64,000 nt of DNA. It comes from Saprospiraceae bacterium (GTDB taxonomy: Bacteria; Bacteroidota; Bacteroidia; Chitinophagales; Saprospiraceae). This document shows, piece by piece, positions 56,810-64,000 of the stretch. Position 1 is the stretch's first letter, and every line of letters starts with the position of its first letter. The translations under genes and the position numbers were made by a program. The DNA is taken from NCBI GenBank assembly GCA_016713025.1, contig JADJPZ010000004.1, positions 1,798,001 to 1,862,000 of the forward strand. Reading direction: 5' to 3'. The notes below the pieces were generated by a model that was given only the letters and a program-made list of their open reading frames with translations, did not search any database and was not told the DNA's origin.

Positions 56810-58252
56810 ATGAAAAAAGTATTAGTTGCCAATAGAGGAGAAATAGCTTGCAGAGTCATAAGAACCTTAAAAAAGCTGGGAATTACGAGTGTGGCAGTGT
56901 ATTCAGATGCAGATCGGGATGCTCTACACGTCAAAATGGCCGATGAGTCTTATCATCTGGGAGGTTCAGCAAGCGCGGATTCGTACTTGAGACAAGATAA
57001 GATCATAGAAATATGTGTACAAAACGAAGTAGACGGTGTACATCCCGGCTATGGTTTTTTAAGTGAAAATTCAGGCTTTGCTTTAAAACTACAGGAACAC
57101 AACATAAAATTGATAGGACCATCTGCCTATTCAATGGACATCATGGGTGATAAACTTTCTGCAAAAGATGCAGTCAAGGACTTCGGAATTCCGATGGTTC
57201 CCGGCACGGACTATTCGATCACAGATATACCAAAAGCAAAAAAAATCGCCGATGAAATCGGATACCCTGTCCTGGTCAAGGCATCTGCAGGAGGTGGTGG
57301 CAAAGGGATGAAATTGGTCACTCACCCTGATGAATTTGAAGATCAGATGCAACTGGCTATCAGTGAGGCTACATCTTCATTTGGCAATGGTGCGGTTTTT
57401 ATCGAAAAGTTTGTCACATGCCCAAGACATATAGAAATTCAGGTTTTGGCGGATTCATACGGTAATACTGTTTATCTTTTTGAACGGGAATGCAGCATAC
57501 AACGAAGACACCAGAAAGTCATAGAAGAGGCGCCAAGTGCTATTCTAACTCCTGAACTCAGAAAAGCCATGGGCGAAGCTGCTGTAAAAGTAGCGATTGC
57601 TGCAAAATATGAAGGAGCAGGTACCGTTGAGTTCTTAATGGATGATAAACTCAATTTTTATTTCCTTGAAATGAATACCAGACTACAAGTAGAGCATCCA
57701 GTGACAGAAATGATAACGGGACTTGACCTTGTAGAACAACAAATCAAAGTAGCCCGCGGTGAAAAACTTACATTTACTCAAGATGACCTGAAGATTGACG
57801 GCCATGCCATAGAGCTGAGAGTTTATGCAGAAGATCCTTATGACAATTTTGTGCCAAGTATCAACACATTGTATAAATACAGGATGCCAAAAGGTGAAGG
57901 TATTAGGGTTGACAATGGATATGAAGAAGGTGCACCCGTACCTATTTATTATGACCCGATGCTTGCAAAGCTTACAGTACACGGACCAACCAGAAAAGCA
58001 GCCATAGAAAAAATGATCCAGGCTATACAACATTATGAGATAGAAGGTATCGCTTCGACACTTGATTTTGGAGCTTTTGTAATGAAACACCCTGATTTTG
58101 TAAGTGGGCAGTTTGACACAAACTTTGTCAAGAAAAATTGGCACCCTGAAGGAATCAAAGCCATGACTGCAAATGATGCATTGCTGGGAGCATGGTTATC
58201 AAAACATTTGCTGGCAGAATCTGATTCAAAAGTACAAACTTTCGTTTATTAA
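56810..58252 (+). CDS. accC: Biotin carboxylase subunit of acyl-CoA carboxylase (AccC type)
   Basis: The enzyme carboxylates biotin on its carrier protein using ATP and bicarbonate. The sequence has KKVLVANRGEIACRVIRTLK, HPGYGFLSEN, KASAGGGGKGMK (ATP grasp glycine loop), FIEKFVTCPRHIEIQV, ERECSIQRRHQKVIEEAPS and EMNTRLQVEHPVTEM. Length 480 residues, about 30 more than E. coli AccC, with the extension at the C terminus. No accB or carboxyltransferase gene is adjacent, so it may serve acetyl-CoA or propionyl-CoA carboxylase. Confidence 0.92.
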   Translation: MKKVLVANRGEIACRVIRTLKKLGITSVAVYSDADRDALHVKMADESYHLGGSASADSYLRQDKIIEICVQNEVDGVHPGYGFLSENSGFALKLQEHNIKLIGPSAYSMDIMGDKLSAKDAVKDFGIPMVPGTDYSITDIPKAKKIADEIGYPVLVKASAGGGGKGMKLVTHPDEFEDQMQLAISEATSSFGNGAVFIEKFVTCPRHIEIQVLADSYGNTVYLFERECSIQRRHQKVIEEAPSAILTPELRKAMGEAAVKVAIAAKYEGAGTVEFLMDDKLNFYFLEMNTRLQVEHPVTEMITGLDLVEQQIKVARGEKLTFTQDDLKIDGHAIELRVYAEDPYDNFVPSINTLYKYRMPKGEGIRVDNGYEEGAPVPIYYDPMLAKLTVHGPTRKAAIEKMIQAIQHYEIEGIASTLDFGAFVMKHPDFVSGQFDTNFVKKNWHPEGIKAMTANDALLGAWLSKHLLAESDSKVQTFVY

Positions 58253-58271
58253 TTACTTAAGCCAAAGATGA

Positions 58272-58290
58272 GTGTGTGTGTGTGTGTGTG
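58272..58290. repeat. GT dinucleotide microsatellite
   Basis: About nine and a half GT units lie 20 bp after the accC stop. Long dinucleotide runs are uncommon in bacteria and prone to slippage. It is outside any gene. Confidence 0.85.
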
Positions 58291-58345
58291 TATGTATAAC
58301 TAATTGCACGTTTGCAGTATTATTCCTAATAGACAGTAAAAATAT

Positions 58346-58433
58346 GTTTGGATTGGGGGGCTCGTCTCAAGCAAAGCTTGACAGGCTCTTTTGGGAATAA
58401 GGGTAGCAGGGAAGAAAATATGAATTAGTGCAA
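58346..58433 (+). repeat. Dispersed repeat, copy B
   Basis: The copy contains TCGTCTCAAGCAAAGCTTGA, GACAGGCTCTT and GGGAATAAGGGTAGC, and continues with GAAGAAAATATGAATTAGTG, which also matches the extended part of copy A. Confidence 0.75.
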
Positions 58434-58576
58434 TTCCATCTAACTCACCATAACACCTTGATTATCAATTATGCCCCCCCGATATTGGGGCGTATCCCAA
58501 AATTGCACTATATTATATAATTTTTAAGTTTCTAATTCTACTTTGTTAAATTATCCGGACTTTCTGGTTGATTGGA

Positions 58577-58600
58577 AACTGTTGGGTTAACCCAACAGTT
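58577..58600. repeat. Perfect 24-bp palindrome
   Basis: AACTGTTGGGTT is followed directly by its exact reverse complement AACCCAACAGTT, with no loop. It could be a binding site for a dimeric protein. No adjacent gene start depends on it. Confidence 0.8.
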
Positions 58601-58716
58601 ATGACCCAAAATAACCAATACATTTACCGGGTCCATTACATTTTGATGAAAGTGTATATGACTTTGATTTTTGAAGGTGACAAAGTAGAACTAATTTAGT
58701 GTATTATCTTAGTAGT

Positions 58717-58803
58717 TAAGTTAAAGGGTGGGTTGTCTCAAGCGTAGCTTGACAGGCTCTTCAGGAATGAGGGTAGCGGGCAGTTTAAACAATTTTGGTG
58801 CAA
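58717..58803 (+). repeat. Dispersed repeat, copy C
   Basis: The copy contains TTGTCTCAAGCGTAGCTTGA, GACAGGCTCTTCAGGAATGA and GGGTAGCGGGC. It lies about 370 bp after copy B in the same orientation. Confidence 0.75.
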
Positions 58804-58986
58804 AAATGGGAAACCCCAGCTATTGTAATATATTTTTGATATATAGGCTTCTTTCTTACCAAGGACAAGTTACCAACAAATTTCTTTATTAGAGAAAATA
58901 ACTTCTATTTTGTTATACACACAAGATGAGTTTAAAGTTTGATCTTAACACTCATCTTTGGCTTAATCATGTCAAACTACCTATCG

Positions 58987-59457
58987 TTACTGATCGATCA
59001 CATCTCGTACCTGCAAAAATCTGTTGGCATAGTATGGATCGTATATATGATCTATCCTGATACCCTTCGATGTGGATGAATGTATGAAATATAAGGTATC
59101 ATTACTCCAATGATGAACAATCCCTACATGACCCGGTCTGTTATTCCTCGAGTTTCTTCCCTTAAAAACCACAATATCTCCGGGTTGGGCATTTTTTACA
59201 TCTGTGACTCTTGTGCCGTCATGTACCTGCGAAACAGAACTCCTTGTCACATTTTTCCCTATTGTTGACATGAGATATTTGACAAAACCTGAACAATCAA
59301 AAATTGAATTGCTTACTTTTGATCGATACCGGTAACCTAAAAAACCCTCCGCAATTCTCACTATAGCTTCTCTCTTACTGATTATAACATCACCATTCTG
59401 GTTAAATCCTGAAGCAGGAGAAATCAACACCACTACCAATAAAATCCATTTTATCAT
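58987..59457 (-). CDS. Secreted NlpC/P60 peptidoglycan endopeptidase
   Basis: The 156-residue protein has a signal peptide (MIKWILLVVVLISPASGF) and one NlpC/P60 domain: catalytic Cys in FDCSGFVKYLM, the His in RPGHVGIVHHW, and a further polar residue in FIHSSTS. RSSVSQVHDG and GDIVVFKG are also typical. It should cut peptide bonds in the peptidoglycan stem (D-Glu to diamino acid). The gene stands alone and faces the repeat-rich spacer. Confidence 0.88.
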   Translation of the reverse strand: MIKWILLVVVLISPASGFNQNGDVIISKREAIVRIAEGFLGYRYRSKVSNSIFDCSGFVKYLMSTIGKNVTRSSVSQVHDGTRVTDVKNAQPGDIVVFKGRNSRNNRPGHVGIVHHWSNDTLYFIHSSTSKGIRIDHIYDPYYANRFLQVRDVIDQ

Positions 59458-59920
59458 ATATTGCTGTTTTGCAATAACATTGCGTATAAGAGTATGTTTA
59501 AATTTTTATGTTTGAGTGAAAGTGAGAAAATTTAATTTTGGACAAGATGACTGAATGATAAAAGTTTAAACATACTCTAAGTTGTAAAACTAAAGTTTAT
59601 TTGTCAATTGACCAATTTATATTCATGGTTTTGATAAATATTTATTATTATAATTTGTTCTGAAAACAATAAATATCAGAATTCGCAAAAATAAAAATAA
59701 CATAATTAAATTTTATACCGTCATTAAATAACATCCATGAACAGTATTTTATTTCAACAATATCAATAATAACTAATTAAGATATCGCTGACATGCACTT
59801 CAATAGCTCCAAAATTTACCATGCAAAAAGAAAAAAATGTAAACATTATGTTAATAATTAAATATTAATTCTAATTTTGAACCCGTCTTTAAAAATGATT
59901 AACAATCTAAACAATTTTAC
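59458..59920. other. Intergenic region with 14-bp inverted repeat
   Basis: No gene was found. AGAGTATGTTTAAA (59489-59502) and TTTAAACATACTCT (59565-59578) form a perfect inverted repeat, 62 bp apart. Part of the same motif occurs at about 9930-9946. The rest is strongly AT-rich and must hold the promoter of the AGCS carrier gene. Confidence 0.55.
59489..59578. repeat. Inverted repeat pair flanking a 62-bp spacer
   Basis: Two perfect 14-bp arms (AGAGTATGTTTAAA and its reverse complement) enclose 62 bases with no open frame. The layout resembles a very short mobile or MITE-like unit or a long hairpin. No flanking duplication was seen. Confidence 0.6.
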
Positions 59921-61594
59921 ATGCATTTTTCTAAATCGGTTTTACTAATTTTCTTTTTATTTTTCTTAAATCACATCTCAGCACAAACAGATTCTTTAAC
60001 TGATGTTCAAGATACTCCTGTCCTAATTGATGCACCACCTGCTGCTGCAATGGGTCTGGATGAAAGAATAAACCAGGCTTTCACTCCTGTTGCCAATGCA
60101 ATAGAATCCATAGTTTTATACTCAATTCCCGCAGGAGGTACCCAAATCCCATTAATTGTCATCATTCTGAGTTTAGGAGGATTGTTTTTTTCTTTTTATT
60201 TTGGGTTTCCCGCTTTGACCAAATTTGGATTGGCACTTAGAGTAGTTCAGGGAAAATACGATGAAATCGAAACCAAAGGAGCTAGAATAACCAATCCTGA
60301 AGAAACTGTTTTTACAGTAGATGGAGATATAGTAGGGACTCTAAAAGACGAAAACAGAGAGCATCATGGTGAAGTAAGTCACTTTCAAGCTTTAGCAACT
60401 GCGGTCTCTGGCACAGTTGGACTTGGGAATATTGCAGGAGTAACCATAGCCATCACCCTTGGCGGTCCTGGTGCTACTTTCTGGATGATTGTGAGCGGTT
60501 TATTGGGCATGACCCTGAAATTTGTAGAATGTACATTAGGAGTACAGTACAGAGACATCAACCAAAACGGTGTAGTATTTGGCGGGCCTATGTATTATCT
60601 ATCCAAAGGCCTAAAAGAAAAGGGCTATACCGGACTTGGTAAATTTCTTGCCGCCTTTTTTGCAGTTTTATGTATTGGAGGATCGTTTGGAGGTGGTAAC
60701 GCAGCCCAATCCAACCAGGCAGCAGCACAAATTGCTTCACTTTTTAAAATGACCGGCGGTTCATCAGGGTTTATCATAGGATTAGGTATTGCCGTTTTAG
60801 TAGGTATTGTCATCATAGGTGGTATAAAAAGAATTGCAACAGTCACAGAAAAGCTGGTACCTCTTATGGCCGTGATTTACATAGTGGCTTGCCTGATAGT
60901 TATAGGTACCCACTATCAGTTTGTTGGCACAGCGATTTCTCAGATATTCACTCAAGCATTCAACCCACAAGCTGGTTTAGGTGGATTGATTGGAGTTTTG
61001 GTAATCGGATTCAGAAGAGCTGCATTTTCTAATGAAGCCGGTGCCGGATCTGCATCAATCGCGCACTCTGCCGTACGTACCAAATATTCTGCATCTGAAG
61101 GACTAGTAGCACTATTAGAACCATTTATCGATACGGTAGTGGTATGTACTATGACAGCCTTGGTGATCATCATTTTTAACGGTAACGGAGCATTTTCTTA
61201 TGGTACTCAGGCAGTAGAAATCAATGGTGCCACTTATCAGGGTGCAACGCTGACATCTTTGGCTTTTGCTGACAGCATCTCATGGTTTCCGACAGTTTTA
61301 ACCATTGCTATATTTTTATTTGCAGTGAGTACTATGATTTCCTGGTCTTACTATGGTCAACAGGCATGGATGTACCTTTTTGGTAAGAGTAAAACAATGG
61401 AGTACACGTATAAAATTTTGTTTCTTATATTTATTATTATCGGTGCATCGGCCAATATGAGTGCAGTTTGGGGATTTTCAGACGCCATGATTCTGGCTAT
61501 GGTCTTTCCAAATATGATTGGCCTTTTATTCTTATTTCCTATAGTTAAAAAACAACTGGATAGATATGAGAATGCGATAAAGGATTCAAAATAA
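59921..61594 (+). CDS. Sodium:alanine symporter family (AGCS) amino-acid carrier
   Basis: This is a polytopic protein of 557 residues with about 11 helices. It begins with an unusual N-terminal signal-like segment (SVLLIFFLFFLNHISAQ) and a short polar linker before the carrier core. Core motifs include VSGTVGLGNIAGVTIAITLGGP, FGGPMYYLSKGL, GSFGGGNAAQSNQ, and FSNEAGAGSASIAHSA. It imports alanine or glycine with sodium. The extra residues at the N terminus (about 70) look like a cleavable signal peptide, which is common in Bacteroidota AGCS proteins. A strong terminator follows. Confidence 0.9.
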   Translation: MHFSKSVLLIFFLFFLNHISAQTDSLTDVQDTPVLIDAPPAAAMGLDERINQAFTPVANAIESIVLYSIPAGGTQIPLIVIILSLGGLFFSFYFGFPALTKFGLALRVVQGKYDEIETKGARITNPEETVFTVDGDIVGTLKDENREHHGEVSHFQALATAVSGTVGLGNIAGVTIAITLGGPGATFWMIVSGLLGMTLKFVECTLGVQYRDINQNGVVFGGPMYYLSKGLKEKGYTGLGKFLAAFFAVLCIGGSFGGGNAAQSNQAAAQIASLFKMTGGSSGFIIGLGIAVLVGIVIIGGIKRIATVTEKLVPLMAVIYIVACLIVIGTHYQFVGTAISQIFTQAFNPQAGLGGLIGVLVIGFRRAAFSNEAGAGSASIAHSAVRTKYSASEGLVALLEPFIDTVVVCTMTALVIIIFNGNGAFSYGTQAVEINGATYQGATLTSLAFADSISWFPTVLTIAIFLFAVSTMISWSYYGQQAWMYLFGKSKTMEYTYKILFLIFIIIGASANMSAVWGFSDAMILAMVFPNMIGLLFLFPIVKKQLDRYENAIKDSK

Positions 61595-61625
61595 AAAAAT
61601 ATTCAATAGCCACATTTTTTATTAG

Positions 61626-61660
61626 AATGCCTGCATCTTAAAAAGTGCAGGCATTTTTTT
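61626..61660 (+). terminator. Rho-independent terminator after the AGCS gene
   Basis: AATGCCTGCA (61626-61635) and TGCAGGCATT (61646-61655) form a perfect 10-bp stem, followed by seven T in total. It clearly separates this gene from folK. Confidence 0.9.
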
Positions 61661-61668
61661 TAGCTTTG
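61661..61668 (+). promoter_or_regulatory. Possible -7 promoter box of folK
   Basis: TAGCTTTG fits TAnnTTTG and lies 17 bp before the folK ATG, just after the terminator. The short leader matches that of the radical SAM gene. Confidence 0.45.
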
Positions 61669-61685
61669 CACAAAAATATCCTCTT

Positions 61686-62171
61686 ATGCACACTTATTAT
61701 CTTCTATTAGGCTCCAATCAGGGAGACAGAGAAAATAACTTCAAAAATGCACATAATCAAATCGAAAAAATAATTGGTAAAATCGACAAAAAGTCGTCAG
61801 TATATGAAACGGAACCGTGGGGACTGGAGAATCAGGATAATTTTCTCAATATGGTCATTGCTGTTAAGAGCGACTTAAATCCACTTCAGCTATTAGACCA
61901 CTTAAAAAAAATTGAAGCAATGGCAGGTCCTTCTAAGACTACTGTTTGGGGACCGCGACTACTGGATATTGATATATTGTACTGTGATGATTTGATTCTT
62001 GAATCAGACCAGTTAAATATCCCGCACAAACAGATTTACAACAGAAATTTCACATTGATACCCCTAATAGAAATAGCTGGTGACAAGATCGATCCTGTAA
62101 AACAAATCACTATAGATGAAATCTACGACCAATGTACCGATGACAAAGAAGTATTCCTTTATGAAAACTAG
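61686..62171 (+). CDS. folK: 2-amino-4-hydroxy-6-hydroxymethyldihydropteridine diphosphokinase (FolK)
   Basis: FolK transfers pyrophosphate from ATP to the pterin alcohol in folate synthesis. The 161-residue protein shows YLLLGSNQGDRENNF, SSVYETEPWG, DNFLNMV, and WGPRLLDIDILYC, the family signature with the magnesium-binding Asp pair, then IPHKQIYNRNFTLIPL. All key residues are present. The deoxynucleoside kinase gene follows on the same strand, with a gap of about 100 bp. Confidence 0.94.
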   Translation: MHTYYLLLGSNQGDRENNFKNAHNQIEKIIGKIDKKSSVYETEPWGLENQDNFLNMVIAVKSDLNPLQLLDHLKKIEAMAGPSKTTVWGPRLLDIDILYCDDLILESDQLNIPHKQIYNRNFTLIPLIEIAGDKIDPVKQITIDEIYDQCTDDKEVFLYEN

Positions 62172-62270
62172 ACTATTTTTTCTTCATATTGAGAAAAATT
62201 ATAATTTAAATGTACTTTCATTTCAACTTTTGATAATTAATCATAATTTTGCTCTGGTAAATTCCCTATC

Positions 62271-62921
62271 ATTACAACTCAATTTCCATATAACTATATC
62301 TGTATAGAAGGCAATATCGGTGCCGGGAAGACGACTTTCTGCAACTTGCTCAGAGATGAATACAACTGTCGCCTGATTTTAGAAGAGTTTGCCGACAATC
62401 CCTTCTTACCCTTGTTTTATAAAGAGCCGGATCGTTTTGCATTTACTGTGGAACTTTTTTTTATGACAGAGAGGCACAAACAATTGCAAAGGTCGCTGCT
62501 CAATCAGGATTTGTTCAGAGAGTTTACAGTAGCAGATTATGCTTTCATCAAAACGTTGCTATTTGCCAGAAAAAATCTTCCCGAAGATGAGTTCAGACTC
62601 TTTCAAAAGATGTTTCAGGTGCTGAATCAGTCATTTCCTAAGCCTGATATTTTGGTATATTTTCATAGAAATGTAGATATCCTGCTGGAAAACATAGGTA
62701 AACGGGGACGTGAATATGAAAAAGACATCACTCCGGCATACCTGACACAGATTCAAAACTCCTATTTTGAGTATTTCAGAAATATACTTTCTTTTCCCAT
62801 CCTTATCATTGACCTCAACAGGGTAGATTTCAAAACCAATAAGGATCACTACGAGCATGTCAAATATCTGATCTCCAAGTCATACCAGCCGGGTGTGCAC
62901 AGGATAAGTCTTGTGGTTTAA
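62271..62921 (+). CDS. Deoxynucleoside kinase without an ATG, GTG or TTG start before the P loop
   Basis: The protein phosphorylates deoxynucleosides for dNTP salvage. The Walker A GNIGAGKTT (codons at about 62310-62335) starts close to the N terminus, as in the family. LILEEFADNPFLPLFY, the ERHKQLQ segment, VADYAFIKT, and the LID-like IGKRGREYEKDI follow. The first ordinary start codon is a TTG at 62346, which lies after the P loop and would give a dead enzyme. Upstream the frame is open to a TAA near 62244 with no ATG, GTG or TTG; ATT at 62271 or ATC at 62268 are the best candidates. A one-base error or substitution at the true start is an alternative. Confidence 0.8.
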   Translation: MTTQFPYNYICIEGNIGAGKTTFCNLLRDEYNCRLILEEFADNPFLPLFYKEPDRFAFTVELFFMTERHKQLQRSLLNQDLFREFTVADYAFIKTLLFARKNLPEDEFRLFQKMFQVLNQSFPKPDILVYFHRNVDILLENIGKRGREYEKDITPAYLTQIQNSYFEYFRNILSFPILIIDLNRVDFKTNKDHYEHVKYLISKSYQPGVHRISLVV

Positions 62922-63063
62922 ATTCTTACTGTAATTTATTTTATTCATAATTCATAACTCATAATTCGTAATTCAAACGAAATAACTTCATTTTCAACGC
63001 ATTACAAATAGTTTTTTTTTCAACCACTTGATTTAGATGGTCGCATAGAGTTGCTCAACACTT

Positions 63064-63822
63064 CTACTTATTTTTTATTGAATTGTCCAATTTAAAAGAT
63101 AACTTTCCGCATTGCTCTTTAGGAGCTTTTAGATCAGGTTGAAATTTATAACCTCTGGCGGCTTTCAAATAAAGCTTCAAGGTTTTATTGTCCGCTATTG
63201 TAGTTTCAGAAGGTATCAGTTCAACAAAAGTGACATTCCCATCTCTGTTTATACATATTTTGGTCACCACCTTTCCACTGACAGAAATGGCTGCTTTTGT
63301 GTCACTCAAGTCACGATATACGATTTTCCGACCGTAAACTCCGTCTCCACTACCATCATATTCTCCGGTACCTTCACTTACATTTCTTGATTTGGAATCG
63401 TCTTTAGCCATATTTAATGTAGTTCCACCTTTAAATGACAATTTGCCGCATTGCTCTTTAGGAGCTTTTAGATCAGGTTCAAATTTATAACCTCTGGCAG
63501 CTTTCAAATAAAGTTTCAAGGTTTTATTGTCCGTTATTGTAGTTTCAGAAGGAATTAACTCTACATAAGTTACATCTCCTGCTCTGTTGATACATATTTT
63601 AATGACCACCCGTCCACTTTCAGAAATATCTACTTTGGCAGCACTTACATCACGGTAAATAACACGTCTACCAAAAATGTCATACATACTGGTATCTATC
63701 TCAGATGGACCAAAAGATTCCTTATCAAAATGGTGTATTGGTTTTTGAGCAATCCCACTAGCTGGAAGGTATGAAATCATCAATGTTATTAGTAATATTC
63801 TAGTAATGAAGGATTTTATCAT
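63064..63822 (-). CDS. Secreted protein with two TonB_C-like domains
   Basis: A signal peptide (about 27 residues, ending near GIAQ) precedes two near-identical domains, at about 50-130 and 165-245. Each has RVIYRD or KIVYRD, KICINRAGDVTYVELIPSE, LKLYLKAARGYKFEPD and EQCGKLSF. This is the fold of the TonB C-terminal domain without its membrane anchor or proline region, so it is a periplasmic or surface protein, not an energy transducer. A third copy of the domain is encoded by the next gene upstream. ATG at 63822 overlaps that gene's stop (TGATG). Confidence 0.78.
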   Translation of the reverse strand: MIKSFITRILLITLMISYLPASGIAQKPIHHFDKESFGPSEIDTSMYDIFGRRVIYRDVSAAKVDISESGRVVIKICINRAGDVTYVELIPSETTITDNKTLKLYLKAARGYKFEPDLKAPKEQCGKLSFKGGTTLNMAKDDSKSRNVSEGTGEYDGSGDGVYGRKIVYRDLSDTKAAISVSGKVVTKICINRDGNVTFVELIPSETTIADNKTLKLYLKAARGYKFQPDLKAPKEQCGKLSFKLDNSIKNK

Positions 63823-64000
63823 CACCTCAACTTATTATTTATTGAATTGTCCACTTTAAAAGATAACTTGCCGCATTGCTCTTTAGGGGATGTAAGATCA
63901 GGTTGAAACTTATATCCTCTTGCTGCTTTCAAATAGAGTTTGAGGGTATTTTTATCCCTTATTGTGGTTTCTGTGGGAATAAGTTCAACAAATGTGACAT
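63822..64000 (-). CDS. 3' end of another TonB_C-like domain gene (partial at window edge)
   Basis: The frame reads VTFVELIPTETTIRD, LKLYLKAARGYKFQPD and EQCGKLSFKVD, then ends in a TGA at 63822-63824. It is nearly the same as the two domains of the next gene. The 5' end is outside the window. The stop and the next start overlap as TGATG, so the two genes are coupled. Confidence 0.75.
   Translation of the reverse strand, partial: VTFVELIPTETTIRDKNTLKLYLKAARGYKFQPDLTSPKEQCGKLSFKVDNSINNKLR

Larger units (their letters stand above)
58253..58986. other. Repeat-rich intergenic region after accC
   Basis: No gene was seen in these 734 bases. They contain a GT microsatellite, two copies of the dispersed repeat and a 24-bp palindrome, each listed separately. 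A run of C and G near 58471-58491 (CCCCCCC, GGGG) adds another small inverted motif. Confidence 0.6.

Noticed and set aside
1..64000. tRNA or rRNA genes and riboswitches
   Set aside because: No cloverleaf-like arm pattern with a typical T-loop sequence and no rRNA block was seen by eye in the gaps. A covariance-model search would be decisive and could not be run.

Overview
The window comes from an AT-rich chromosome of a Bacteroidota member, most likely a Saprospiraceae-like or related lineage. The support is internal. Secreted proteins end in type IX secretion sorting domains of both type A and the gliding-associated type B. Several lipoproteins are present. Shine-Dalgarno sites are scarce, and boxes matching the Bacteroidetes -7 motif (TAnnTTTG) sit in front of genes. 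No rRNA or tRNA gene, CRISPR array or prophage was recognised.

Layout. 1-1.3 kb: the 5' end of a secreted protein gene on the minus strand, then 2.3 tandem copies of a 360-bp non-coding unit. 1.4-9.9 kb: housekeeping genes (DUF3667 membrane protein, ruvC, alaA, a sodium/solute symporter, a CcoI-type copper ATPase with a frame break, a coiled-coil protein). 10.2-17.5 kb: a minus-strand accessory locus in decay. It holds a VWA (CoxE-like) protein, an AlbA_2-type regulator, two unknown proteins, an ATP-dependent DNA ligase-like protein and a DUF1801 protein. An IS66-family element with an intact 8-bp target duplication has split one gene, a second IS66 remnant has truncated the VWA gene, and the ligase has a frameshift. 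17.5-25.9 kb: pyrF, nfu and mrp (the last two for Fe-S cluster supply), a RibF-glycosyltransferase fusion, an RluA-type pseudouridine synthase, a SPOR protein, a Fic AMPylase and an SRAP/YedK protein.

26-38.6 kb: mostly envelope and secreted proteins. These are a LolA-like protein, a BNR/sortilin-like propeller with a frame break, a CotH/lamin-tail T9SS protein, a possible nuclease, a holin-like membrane protein, a DUF721 protein, glutathione peroxidase, an Ig-like lipoprotein, a paraoxonase-like propeller and TrmN6. 38.6-56.6 kb: two giant T9SS adhesin-like genes (1219 aa and 1804 codons). They flank a small lipoprotein, a His-rich lipoprotein, rocD with a divergent Lrp-type regulator, a lipoprotein/membrane protein/histidine kinase/LuxR regulator cluster, and a radical SAM protein. 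56.8-64 kb: accC, a repeat-rich spacer, an NlpC/P60 hydrolase, an AGCS amino-acid carrier, folK, a deoxynucleoside kinase with no ordinary start codon, and duplicated TonB_C-like secreted proteins running off the right edge.

Three otherwise well-conserved genes (copper ATPase, DNA ligase, BNR propeller) break frame exactly at homopolymer runs, and one giant gene has a single in-frame TAA. Sequencing error is therefore a serious alternative to pseudogenisation throughout. The most unusual items are the VWA/ligase locus, the RibF-GT2 fusion, the deoxynucleoside kinase start and the dispersed and tandem repeat families.
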